DNA of 8,681 nt from the NCBI GenBank assembly GCA_900318545.1, contig ONLC01000072.1:1-8681 (forward strand). The letters are read 5' to 3'. Source of the stretch: an uncultured Eubacteriales bacterium (GTDB lineage Bacteria > Bacillota > Clostridia > Oscillospirales > Ruminococcaceae). Position 1 is the stretch's first letter, and each line of letters opens with the position of its first letter. Positions 1-6,503 of the stretch are shown one piece after another. Position numbers and translations under genes: made by a program. Under the pieces are notes generated by a model, which was not told where the DNA came from, made no database searches, and saw only the letters and a program-made list of their open reading frames with translations.

Positions 1-230
1 AGCCGGACGATAGCGGCTTGCGGGTTTTTAGGGCAGAGCCCTAAACAGAGCACGAGACAGAGTCTCGTTCGGAGCGTAGCTCCGACAAAGGGCGTGCAGA
101 AAGAGTGGTACGTCCAACAATAGAGAAGCACGAACGGACGAGGGGCGAGCTCCGACACCTGCACGCCCCTGACGAAACAGAGAGCGAAGCGAACGTTTTT
201 CGTCAGTCGGAAGTGGGGAGCACTTCCGAC
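1..230. repeat. Tandem array of seven perfect hairpin-forming inverted repeats
   Basis: Seven consecutive exact inverted repeats occupy almost every base. Stems are 1-5/14-18; 27-34/38-45 (8 bp, loop AGA); 52-58/62-68 (7 bp, loop AGA); 69-75/79-85 (7 bp, loop GTA); 90-99/159-168 (10 bp, enclosing a 5-bp stem 111-115/136-140); 169-177/198-206 (9 bp); and 206-215/221-230 (10 bp, loop GGGAG). Neighbouring stems abut with few spacer bases. The sequence AGCTCCGACA occurs at 78-87 and again at 148-157, so the 69-75 arm has two possible partners. No reading frame or known RNA family is recognised. It may be a structured RNA, a stack of REP-like palindromes, or the 3' region of something starting outside the window. 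Strand cannot be settled from the stems alone. Confidence 0.75.
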
Positions 231-242
231 GACCACTCGGTA

Positions 243-374
243 GTTTAGTATAGTGGTACGTACAGTGTTTAGAAATAAACTATTATTATAGCTGGTCGCT
301 CCACCTAGGGGGCTTTCCAGACTTGCTGTGCAAGGCAGTGTTCCCTAGAACCCATTCGGGGATAACCACTAAAC
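243..374 (+). ncRNA. Candidate structured RNA block upstream of rpsL (family unknown)
   Basis: This block can be closed by pairing AGTGGT (252-257) with ACCACT (365-370), flanked by GTTTAG (243-248) against CTAAAC (369-374) as an alternative or bulged extension. Inside are GTTTA-GAAA-TAAAC (267-280, a GNRA tetraloop if read on the + strand), CTAGGG/CCCTAG (305-310/343-348) and, nested within that, CTTGC-TGT-GCAAG (322-334). A competing hairpin pairs ACCACT at 232-237 with 252-257, so two mutually exclusive folds are possible. I compared it from memory with 6S RNA, RNase P RNA, tmRNA and SRP RNA and saw none of their conserved cores. Its status as an RNA gene or leader is inference. Confidence 0.35.
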
Positions 375-426
375 AATAATAGAACAAATTTGCTTCGGAA
401 CTGCGAAAAACAGGCAACGAAAGGCA

Positions 427-453
427 TTTGAAGGGGTCGTTTTTGTTCAAATC
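427..453. repeat. Short inverted repeat between the left-end array and the rpsL promoter
   Basis: ATTTGAA (427-433) pairs exactly with TTCAAAT (447-453) around a 13-nt loop that contains a T5 run. It lies 34 bp upstream of the -35 box of rpsL. It is not a conventional terminator because the T run is in the loop rather than after the stem. The rest of 375-480 shows no gene. Confidence 0.4.
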
Positions 454-486
454 GGAGAAAAAGTCGGGGGTGGGCTTATAAAATGC

Positions 487-515
487 TTGACAAGAGGGGA
501 TAGATAGTGTATAAT
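487..515 (+). promoter_or_regulatory. Sigma-A promoter of the str operon
   Basis: TTGACA at 487-492 and TATAAT at 510-515 are separated by exactly 17 bp, a perfect consensus vegetative promoter. Transcription would begin near 522, giving a leader of roughly 64 nt before rpsL. The leader contains a 13-bp palindrome, AGTAT-GTA-ATACT (534-546), of unknown role. A strong constitutive promoter fits a ribosomal protein operon. Confidence 0.9.
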
Positions 516-585
516 AGGCAGGTATGCTGATGTAGTATGTAATACTGTATCCTTGCGTATAATATTTCAGGAAAGGAGAGAAAAT

Positions 586-1011
586 ATGCCAACCTTTAAC
601 CAGTTAGTAAGAAAGGGCAGAAATGTTCTTGAGGACAAGTCTACTGCACCTGCACTTCAGAAGAGCTTCAACTCAAAGAAGAAGGTAGTTGTTGACCAGA
701 GCTGTCCCCAGAAGAGAGGCGTTTGCACAGTAGTAAGAACTGCTACACCTAAGAAGCCTAACTCAGCTATGAGAAAGGTTGCCAGAGTTAAGCTGACAAA
801 CGGAAACGAAGTAACAGCTTATATCCCCGGCATCGGTCATAACCTGCAGGAGCACTCCGTTGTTCTTATCAGAGGCGGAAGAGTTAAGGACCTCCCTGGT
901 GTAAGATATCACATCATCAGAGGAACACTTGACGCACAGGGTGTTGCTAAGAGAATGCAGGCAAGATCAAAGTACGGTGCAAAGAGACCTAAGGCAGGAG
1001 CAGCCAAGTAA
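586..1011 (+). CDS. rpsL: 30S ribosomal protein S12
   Basis: S12 sits at the decoding centre of the small subunit and contributes to tRNA selection accuracy. The 141-residue product begins MPTFNQLVRKGR and carries the family hallmarks CPQKRGVCT (40-48), TPKKPNSA (54-61), GHNLQEHSV (84-92) and GGRVKDLPGVRYH (97-109). The lysines in PKKPNS and VKDLPG, where streptomycin-resistance changes usually fall, are the wild-type residues. Relative to the 124-residue E. coli protein there is an insertion of about 14 residues near positions 13-38, a lysine-rich stretch that I recall from clostridial S12 proteins. The start is the ATG preceded by AAAGGAG at 572-578; an upstream in-frame TTG (553) would add 11 residues foreign to the family and is rejected. 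It is the first gene of the operon, driven by the promoter at 487-515. Confidence 0.98.
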   Translation: MPTFNQLVRKGRNVLEDKSTAPALQKSFNSKKKVVVDQSCPQKRGVCTVVRTATPKKPNSAMRKVARVKLTNGNEVTAYIPGIGHNLQEHSVVLIRGGRVKDLPGVRYHIIRGTLDAQGVAKRMQARSKYGAKRPKAGAAK

Positions 1012-1205
1012 TTAAAGATTACAATAGCTCACATTAAAAAAGGTAAAACTCATTGTCGCTAAATGCGAAGACCACAGTTTTGATGTGGAGTGATTTATAT
1101 ATACACTCTGCTGAAAGGAACTGACGGGGCTGCAGGGTAGGGGAGACCCGAGGACTGCAGAGCGAGTACCTGTGAATTCATTATTATATGAAGGAGGGAA
1201 TCAAA
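1012..1205 (+). promoter_or_regulatory. Hairpin-rich rpsL-rpsG intercistronic region
   Basis: This 194-nt gap has no reading frame worth calling. It holds CCACA/TGTGG (1072-1076/1084-1088), GAGTG/CACTC (1088-1092/1104-1108), and a larger hairpin in which CTGCAG (1130-1135) pairs with CTGCAG (1155-1160) around an inner GGGT/ACCC pairing (1135-1138/1146-1149, sharing one base with the outer stem). In E. coli, S7 binds the rpsL-rpsG intercistronic mRNA to repress translation, so an analogous control site here is a reasonable inference. The E. coli site is not recognisably conserved in sequence. No T-run terminator and no well-spaced promoter were found. Confidence 0.45.
1191..1197 (+). promoter_or_regulatory. 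Ribosome binding site that fixes the rpsG GTG start
   Basis: AAGGAGG lies 8 nt before the GTG at 1206. An in-frame ATG at 1188 overlaps the front of this site and so cannot be the start it serves. This decides for the GTG. Confidence 0.9.
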
Positions 1206-1676
1206 GTGCCAAGAAGAGGCAGAGTAGCAAAGAGAGACGTTCTGACTGACCCTGTATACAATTCAAAGCTCGTTACACGTCTTATCAACAACATCATGCT
1301 CGACGGTAAGAAGGGTGTTGCCCAGAAGATCGTTTACGGTGCATTCGAGATCGTTGAAGAGAAGACAGGCAGACCTGCACTTGAAGTATTCCAGGAGGCT
1401 ATGGACAACATCATGCCTGAGCTCGAGGTTAAGGCTCGCCGTGTCGGCGGTGCTACCTATCAGGTGCCTATGGAGGTTCGTCCTGACAGAAGACAGACTC
1501 TCGGACTCAGATGGATTACAAAATATTCTCGTGCAAGAAACGAGGATACAATGAAGGAAAGACTTGCACACGAGATCCTTGATGCTCTTAACGGAGTAGG
1601 CGGATCCTGCAAGAAGAGAGACGAGACACACAAGATGGCAGAGGCCAACAAGGCTTTCGCACATTACAGATGGTAA
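1206..1676 (+). CDS. rpsG: 30S ribosomal protein S7
   Basis: S7 is a primary 16S rRNA-binding protein of the 30S head, lying beside the E and P sites. The product is 156 residues, the same length as the Bacillus protein, starting (M)PRRGRVAKRDVLTDPVYNSK. Other conserved blocks are LVTRLINNIMLDGKK (22-36), RRVGGATYQVPMEVR (79-93), RRQTLGLRW (95-103) and the C-terminal MAEANKAFAHYRW. Initiation is at GTG, chosen because of the well-placed AAGGAGG and because family members start at this PRRGR. It is the second gene of the operon, separated from rpsL by a long structured gap and from fusA by only 18 nt, so rpsG and fusA are probably coupled. Confidence 0.98.
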   Translation: MPRRGRVAKRDVLTDPVYNSKLVTRLINNIMLDGKKGVAQKIVYGAFEIVEEKTGRPALEVFQEAMDNIMPELEVKARRVGGATYQVPMEVRPDRRQTLGLRWITKYSRARNEDTMKERLAHEILDALNGVGGSCKKRDETHKMAEANKAFAHYRW

Positions 1677-1694
1677 TGGTATAAGGAGGATAAC

Positions 1695-3773
1695 ATGGCA
1701 AGAGAATGTAAGCTTGAAGATTACCGTAATATCGGTATCATGGCACACATCGACGCCGGTAAGACTACTACCACAGAACGTATCCTGTTTTATACCGGTG
1801 TAAACTATAAGATCGGTGAAACTCATGACGGCGCTTCCACAATGGACTGGATGGCTCAGGAGAAGGAGAGAGGTATCACTATCACCTCTGCTGCAACCAC
1901 CTGCTACTGGAAGAATCACAGACTTAACATCATTGACACTCCCGGTCACGTTGACTTTACTGTTGAGGTTGAGAGATCTCTGAGAGTTCTCGACGGCTCG
2001 GTAACAGTTCTTTGTGCTAAGGGCGGTGTTGAGCCTCAGACAGAGACCGTATGGAGACAGGCCGACAACTACAAGGTACCCAGAATGGTCTATGTAAACA
2101 AGATGGACATTATGGGTGCTGACTTCTACAACGTACTGAATATGCTCCATGAGAGACTTCAGTGCAATGCCGTTCCGATCCAGCTTCCTATAGGCTCGGA
2201 GGACGATTTCAAGGGTATTATCGACCTTCTTGAAATGAAGGCATATATTTATACAAATGACCTCGGTACAGATATTCAGGTAACTGATATCCCCGAGGAT
2301 ATGAAGGAAAAGGCAGAGCAGTACAGAGCTGACCTTATCGAGCACCTCGCTGAGGTTGACGATGATCTCGCTGAGAAGTTCTTCGCTGATGAGGAGATAA
2401 CTATCGACGAGATGAAGAAGGTCATCAGAACAAGTACTATCAATAACACAATGGTACCTGTTACCTGCGGAACCTCCTACAGAAACAAGGGCGTTCAGAA
2501 GCTGCTCGACGCTATCGTTGACTATATGCCTTCTCCTATTGACGTTCCTCACATCAAGGGTACAAACCCTGATACAGGTGAGGAGTGCGAGAGAATTTCG
2601 GGCGACGATCAGCCGTTCGCAGCACTCGCATTCAAGATCGCTACAGACCCCTTCGTTGGTAAGCTCTGCTATTTCAGAGTTTATTCGGGCGTTCTGACAG
2701 CAGGATCTACAGTTTATAACTCGACTAAGGATAAGGACGAGAGAATCGGACGTATCGTTCAGATGCACTCCAATGCAAGAAAGGACATCGACACCATCTA
2801 TGCAGGAGATATCGGAGCTGCTATCGGTCTGAAGAACACATCTACAGGTGATACTCTCTGTGATGAGAAGAACCCTGTTATCCTTGAGTCTATGGAATTC
2901 CCTGAGCCTGTTATCCAGCTCGCTATCGAGCCTAAGACTAAGGCAGGTCAGGAGAAGATGGGTATCGCCCTCGCTAAGCTTGCTGAGGAAGACCCGACCT
3001 TCAGAACCTATACTTCTGAGGAGACAGGTCAGACCATTATCGCAGGTATGGGTGAGCTCCACCTCGAGATCATCGTTGACAGACTTCTCCGTGAGTTTAA
3101 GGTAGAGGCTAATGTCGGCGCACCTCAGGTTTCTTATAAGGAGACTATCACTGCTCCTGCAAGCGTTGATTATAAGTACGCTAAGCAGTCAGGCGGTAAG
3201 GGTCAGTACGGTCACGTTAAGATCAATATCGAGCCTAACGAGTCAGGTGCTGGCTATGAGTTCATCAACCACGTTGTCGGCGGTGCTATCCCGAAGGAGT
3301 ATATCCCCGCTGTTGATGCAGGTATCAAGGGCGCTATGGAGAGCGGCGTACTTGCAGGCTTCAAGGTTGTTGACGTAAAGGTTGAGCTTTATGACGGATC
3401 ATATCACGAGGTTGACTCCTCTGAAATGGCATTTAAGCTCGCCGGTTCTATGGCATTCAAAGAGGCTATGAAGAAGGCTTCTCCGATAATTCTTGAGCCT
3501 ATCATGAAGGTAAGCGTTATTGCTCCTGATGATTATCTCGGAACTGTTATCGGTGACCTTAACTCCAGACGTGGACAGATCCTCGGTCAGGAGCAGAGAA
3601 CAGGTGCCGTTCAGGTAGACTGTCTTGTTCCGCTTTCCGAGATGTTCGGCTACTCCAATGACCTGCGTTCCAAGACACAGGGAAGAGGTCAGTACGCTAT
3701 GGAGCCTCACAGCTATATCCAGGTTCCGAAGTCTATTTCCGAGAAGATCATGGCTTCGAGAAACAAGGACTAA
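1695..3773 (+). CDS. fusA: Translation elongation factor G
   Basis: EF-G is the GTPase that drives translocation on the ribosome and, with ribosome recycling factor, subunit splitting. The 692-residue length is standard. The GTPase domain shows G1 AHIDAGKT (17-24), the switch I block KERGITIT (57-64), G3 DTPGHVDF (81-88) and G4 NKMD (135-138). Domain II follows from about residue 300. Domain IV carries the GGKGQYGHVKI block near residues 500-510, and the C-terminus has LNSRRGQILG and the SEMFGYSNDLRSKTQGRG stretch of domain V. Its place in the str operon and full domain set argue for housekeeping EF-G rather than a Tet(O)-type ribosomal protection protein. AAGGAGGA at 1683-1690 sits 4 nt before the ATG. 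Codon choice is strongly biased, as expected for a highly expressed gene. Confidence 0.98.
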   Translation: MARECKLEDYRNIGIMAHIDAGKTTTTERILFYTGVNYKIGETHDGASTMDWMAQEKERGITITSAATTCYWKNHRLNIIDTPGHVDFTVEVERSLRVLDGSVTVLCAKGGVEPQTETVWRQADNYKVPRMVYVNKMDIMGADFYNVLNMLHERLQCNAVPIQLPIGSEDDFKGIIDLLEMKAYIYTNDLGTDIQVTDIPEDMKEKAEQYRADLIEHLAEVDDDLAEKFFADEEITIDEMKKVIRTSTINNTMVPVTCGTSYRNKGVQKLLDAIVDYMPSPIDVPHIKGTNPDTGEECERISGDDQPFAALAFKIATDPFVGKLCYFRVYSGVLTAGSTVYNSTKDKDERIGRIVQMHSNARKDIDTIYAGDIGAAIGLKNTSTGDTLCDEKNPVILESMEFPEPVIQLAIEPKTKAGQEKMGIALAKLAEEDPTFRTYTSEETGQTIIAGMGELHLEIIVDRLLREFKVEANVGAPQVSYKETITAPASVDYKYAKQSGGKGQYGHVKINIEPNESGAGYEFINHVVGGAIPKEYIPAVDAGIKGAMESGVLAGFKVVDVKVELYDGSYHEVDSSEMAFKLAGSMAFKEAMKKASPIILEPIMKVSVIAPDDYLGTVIGDLNSRRGQILGQEQRTGAVQVDCLVPLSEMFGYSNDLRSKTQGRGQYAMEPHSYIQVPKSISEKIMASRNKD

Positions 3774-3798
3774 AAATAATAATAGTTTTTTTGGAAAA

Positions 3799-3819
3799 TT
3801 TGCAATTTCCTATTGCAAA
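3799..3819. repeat. Inverted repeat overlapping the tuf -35 box
   Basis: TTTGCAA (3799-3805) and TTGCAAA (3813-3819) form a perfect 7-bp inverted repeat with a 7-nt centre, and the right arm contains the -35 hexamer of the tuf promoter. An alternative pairing, GGAAA (3793-3797) with TTTCC (3806-3810), overlaps the same place. It could be an operator or simply AT-rich chance; no T-tract follows, so it is not a terminator for fusA. Confidence 0.4.
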
Positions 3820-3841
3820 ACGCAGAAAAATCTGTTATAAT
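3813..3841 (+). promoter_or_regulatory. Internal sigma-A promoter for tuf
   Basis: TTGCAA (3813-3818) and TATAAT (3836-3841) are spaced by 17 bp in the fusA-tuf gap. Transcription should start near 3848. A small GTAC-TACG-GTAC hairpin (3843-3854) lies at the predicted transcript start. A separate promoter would let EF-Tu be made in excess of the other operon products, as its cellular abundance requires. Confidence 0.8.
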
Positions 3842-3891
3842 TGTACTACGGTACGTTAAATCGTAATTTTAATTTAAGGAGGAACATTCCT

Positions 3892-5091
3892 ATGGCAAAG
3901 GCACATTTTGAAAGAACAAAACCGCACGTAAACATCGGAACCATCGGTCACGTTGACCATGGTAAGACCACCCTTACTGCAGCTATCACAAAGACTCTCG
4001 CTTTGCAGGGTCTCGCTGAGAAGAAGGATTACGCTAACATCGACTCTGCTCCTGAGGAGAGAGAGAGAGGAATCACCATTAACACAGCTCACGTTGAGTA
4101 TGAGACAAAGAACCGTCACTATGCTCACGTTGACTGCCCCGGTCATGCTGACTACGTTAAGAACATGATCACAGGTGCTGCTCAGATGGACGGCGCTATC
4201 CTCGTAGTTGCTGCTTCTGACGGTCCTATGGCTCAGACAAGAGAGCACCTTCTGCTCGCTCGTCAGGTTGGCGTTCCTGCAATCGTTGTATTCATGAACA
4301 AGGCTGATCAGGTTGACGACGAGGAGCTCCTCGATCTCGTAGAGATGGACATCAGAGAGCTGCTTGACAAGTATGAGTTCCCCGGAGATGATACTCCTAT
4401 CATCAAGGGTTCTGCACTTCAGGCTCTTGAGGCTCCGGATGATCTGAGCGATCCTGCTTATGCACCTATCCTTGAGCTCATGGATGCTGTTGACAGCTTC
4501 ATTCCTACACCTGACAGAAAGTCTGACCTTCCTTTCCTTATGCCTGTTGAGGACGTATTCACCATTACCGGTCGTGGTACTGTTGCTACAGGTAGAGTAG
4601 AGAGAGGACAGCTCAAGACAGGTGATGAGGTTGAGATCCTTGGCCTTTCTGAGGAGAGACCCAAGACTGTTGTTACAGGTATCGAGATGTTCAGAAAGAT
4701 CCTCGACTACGCTGAGGCAGGCGACAACATCGGCGCACTGCTTCGTGGTGTTCAGAGAACTGATATCCAGAGAGGACAGGTTCTTTGCAAGCCCGGCACA
4801 ATTCATCCTTACACCAAGTTCAGCGGACAGGTTTACGTTCTGAAGAAGGAAGAGGGCGGCCGTCATACTCCTTTCTTCACCAACTACAGACCTCAGTTCT
4901 ATTTCAGAACAACTGACGTTACAGGTGTTATCACACTTCCTGCTGACAAGGAAATGTGTATGCCCGGAGATAACGTAGAGATGGACGTAGAGCTCATCAC
5001 TCCTATCGCTATCGAAGAGGGACTTCGTTTCGCTATCCGTGAGGGCGGCAGAACAGTAGGTTCCGGCGTCGTTACAGCTGTTAGAGACTAA
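3892..5091 (+). CDS. tuf: Translation elongation factor Tu
   Basis: EF-Tu carries aminoacyl-tRNA to the ribosomal A site as a GTP complex. The 399-residue product has G1 GHVDHGKT (19-26), switch I ERGITIN (58-64), G3 DCPGH (81-85, including the catalytic histidine 85) and G4 NKAD (136-139). Domain II has GRGTVATGRVERG and domain III GGRHTPFF and FRTTDVTG, ending in REGGRTVGSGVV. The G4 motif reads NKAD where many species have NKCD or NKVD, an allowed position. The start is the ATG preceded by AAGGAGGA (3876-3883, 8-nt spacing). The in-frame TTG at 3841 overlaps the promoter -10 box and is rejected. It is the last gene of the operon, with its own promoter and a terminator 20 nt downstream. Whether the genome has a second tuf cannot be seen here. 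Confidence 0.98.
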   Translation: MAKAHFERTKPHVNIGTIGHVDHGKTTLTAAITKTLALQGLAEKKDYANIDSAPEERERGITINTAHVEYETKNRHYAHVDCPGHADYVKNMITGAAQMDGAILVVAASDGPMAQTREHLLLARQVGVPAIVVFMNKADQVDDEELLDLVEMDIRELLDKYEFPGDDTPIIKGSALQALEAPDDLSDPAYAPILELMDAVDSFIPTPDRKSDLPFLMPVEDVFTITGRGTVATGRVERGQLKTGDEVEILGLSEERPKTVVTGIEMFRKILDYAEAGDNIGALLRGVQRTDIQRGQVLCKPGTIHPYTKFSGQVYVLKKEEGGRHTPFFTNYRPQFYFRTTDVTGVITLPADKEMCMPGDNVEMDVELITPIAIEEGLRFAIREGGRTVGSGVVTAVRD

Positions 5092-5110
5092 TATTTAGTT
5101 TACTGCTAAG

Positions 5111-5140
5111 ATCGGGTGCCTTTGGGTGCCCGATTTTTTT
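5111..5140 (+). terminator. Rho-independent terminator of the str operon
   Basis: ATCGGGTGCC (5111-5120) pairs with GGTGCCCGAT (5125-5134) across a TTTG loop, giving a 10-bp stem with two G-U pairs, followed directly by a run of T (5134-5140). Confidence 0.92.
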
Positions 5141-5275
5141 GCGGATAAGATAATTGTTCGGGAGAGATTTTTCACATACTTTTCTTTTTTGTTTAGAGTA
5201 AAATTTAAGTTCGGGCTATATAATGATAATCAAAGAAAGATAAGTTTCATTAATAACCTTCCTATCCAATACCGC

Positions 5276-5310
5276 AAAACGCAGGCAAGTTACTTCCTTG
5301 CCTGCGTTTT
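5276..5310. terminator. Bidirectional-looking terminator downstream of spoIIP
   Basis: A perfect 14-bp stem (5276-5289 with 5297-5310, loop TTACTTC) reads AAAACGCAGGCAAG on the left arm and ends in TTTT on the right. It lies 4 nt beyond the spoIIP stop codon and would end transcription from the - strand. Because each arm carries A4 or T4, it could also stop read-through from tuf, insulating the two convergent units. The stretch 5141-5275 between the two terminators holds no recognisable gene. Confidence 0.88.
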
Positions 5311-5314
5311 ACTT

Positions 5315-6478
5315 TTATTCAAAGAGCTCTGCAAGCGTTTTGCCGATAAGCTCGCCCGAGAATTTAACCTGCTCGATCGTGTTTGCCTGACTGCCGACCT
5401 CAATAAGCAGTGAACCGTTTGTAAGGTCCTGATTATAGTGGCGGTAGTCGAAGAGTATCGGTCTAGTAAGCCCCGGCCAGTCAGTCTCAAGGGCGGACTG
5501 GAGAGTGCAGGCAAAATGGAAGTTCTGAATGTAGTTCGGCATACCCATTTCGCCGTCGTCACAGCCCGATATTATCATAATCTGTGCCGCTTTTCTGCCG
5601 TTTACCTCGCACATAGGAGCAAGCCTTGTGCCGTCCTCACGCTGTATGCCGTCACGGTGAACATCAAGTACAATCTTTATCGAGGGGTACTCCTCCAGCA
5701 GTGCCTGAACGCTCTCTCTGGAGCTGTCATAAGCAGCATCGTAGCTGGGATAGTCGTGGACGACCCGATCGTGAACATAGCCTATGCCTGCCTTGTCAAG
5801 CTGTTTGCAAATGCTGTCTCCGACTGCGGTGATATTAAGCTCCTGCTCGGTGGTTTTACATGGAAAAGCTGAATCCCAGCTTGACTTTTCCTCTGTTTCA
5901 AAGCTTTCGGTCGTGTGGGTGTGGTAGATAAGAATCTGAGGCTCTTCGCTTGTTTTTTTGAGGATAAAATCGGGCGGGAGCTGACTTTCCGAATAGAGCT
6001 CATCGTTCGGGATATCGGTGCAGTTTTTGACCTGCCCTCCGCTGTCAAGGTCGAGGTAGCCCTCGCCTGAATAGCCCGTGAAAAAGTACTCGACTATCTC
6101 ACCGTCATTGTCAGAACCGTTCTTATAGGGGATCGCTTTCAGGCTTTCCTCAGAGGGCTCGGGGCTTGGAAACTCGCAGGAGATAAGGTTTTCCTCAGTG
6201 CTGTCATCAGGCTCGGGAGTGGACTCGGCTGGGGAGTCAAGAGTGAAAACATAGCCCTGCTCGTCCCAGCAGTAGTCGATGTTGGCGGTTTCGTGCGAGA
6301 GCTGAGCCAGGGCTGAGCTTGTGTCTTTGGTTTCGTATCTGCCTGCCGAGAGCCTTGCGGCAGCCTCGGCAACAGGGCGGAGCTTGTCTGCGACCCTCAT
6401 ATACGCTAAGACTGCTCCTGTTGTCACAGCACAGGCAGTAATTACTGCAAGGGCTTGTATAAGCTTTGTATTATGCAT
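5315..6478 (-). CDS. spoIIP: Stage II sporulation protein P (peptidoglycan hydrolase)
   Basis: SpoIIP cleaves peptidoglycan at the septum during forespore engulfment, working with SpoIID and SpoIIM; the family has amidase and endopeptidase activity. The 387-residue product has one hydrophobic segment at about 6-29 that anchors it in the mother-cell membrane. A low-complexity acidic linker rich in P, E and S follows (about 82-112), then the catalytic domain from about 180 to the end. That domain shows the hallmarks IYHTHTTESF (184-193), YPSYDAAYDSSRE (243-255), VLDVHRD (270-276) and LIEVGSQANT (358-367). The expected metal-binding or catalytic His and Glu residues (H186, E191, H274, E360) are all present. 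The chosen ATG has GGAAGGA 8 nt upstream (6487-6493); a longer in-frame version lacks such a site. It is convergent with tuf and not next to gpr, its usual partner in Bacillus. Sporulation capacity is suggested, not proved. Confidence 0.95.
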   Translation of the reverse strand: MHNTKLIQALAVITACAVTTGAVLAYMRVADKLRPVAEAAARLSAGRYETKDTSSALAQLSHETANIDYCWDEQGYVFTLDSPAESTPEPDDSTEENLISCEFPSPEPSEESLKAIPYKNGSDNDGEIVEYFFTGYSGEGYLDLDSGGQVKNCTDIPNDELYSESQLPPDFILKKTSEEPQILIYHTHTTESFETEEKSSWDSAFPCKTTEQELNITAVGDSICKQLDKAGIGYVHDRVVHDYPSYDAAYDSSRESVQALLEEYPSIKIVLDVHRDGIQREDGTRLAPMCEVNGRKAAQIMIISGCDDGEMGMPNYIQNFHFACTLQSALETDWPGLTRPILFDYRHYNQDLTNGSLLIEVGSQANTIEQVKFSGELIGKTLAELFE

Positions 6479-6503
6479 TTTTTCTGTCCTTCCTTTTTGA
6501 TAC

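Noticed and set aside
1..237. CRISPR array
   Set aside because: The repeats are inverted, differ from one another and are not evenly spaced by unique spacers.
1..380. Known housekeeping RNA (RNase P RNA, tmRNA, 6S, SRP RNA) or tRNA
   Set aside because: I looked for their conserved cores, tRNA T-arm GTTCGATTC and CCA ends and found none; only the general foldability remains.
558..563. Second TATAAT in the rpsL leader
   Set aside because: No -35 hexamer at a workable distance; the 487-515 promoter is complete.
553..585. N-terminal extension of S12 from TTG
   Set aside because: The extra residues are not part of the S12 family and the ribosome binding site lies inside them.
1263..3062. 599-codon open frame on the - strand opposite rpsG and fusA
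   Set aside because: It spans two unrelated genes and their gap, has no ribosome binding site, and its Leu/Ser/Cys-rich sequence is what biased codons of highly expressed genes give on the opposite strand.
1695..3773. Ribosomal-protection tetracycline resistance gene in place of fusA
   Set aside because: Position in the str operon, length of 692 and the EF-G type domain IV (GGKGQYGHVKI) mark it as housekeeping EF-G.
3841..3891. N-terminal extension of EF-Tu from TTG
   Set aside because: The TTG overlaps the -10 box, upstream of the expected transcription start, and the AAGGAGGA site serves the ATG at 3892.
3874..4866. 330-codon open frame on the - strand opposite tuf
   Set aside because: Same shadow effect of strong codon bias; composition is Ser/Leu-rich and no start signal is present.
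5126..5413. 95-codon + strand frame after tuf
   Set aside because: It runs through two terminator hairpins and into the 3' end of spoIIP, and has no ribosome binding site.
5438..5872. 144-codon + strand frame inside spoIIP
   Set aside because: Antisense to the catalytic domain of spoIIP, whose motifs are clear on the other strand.
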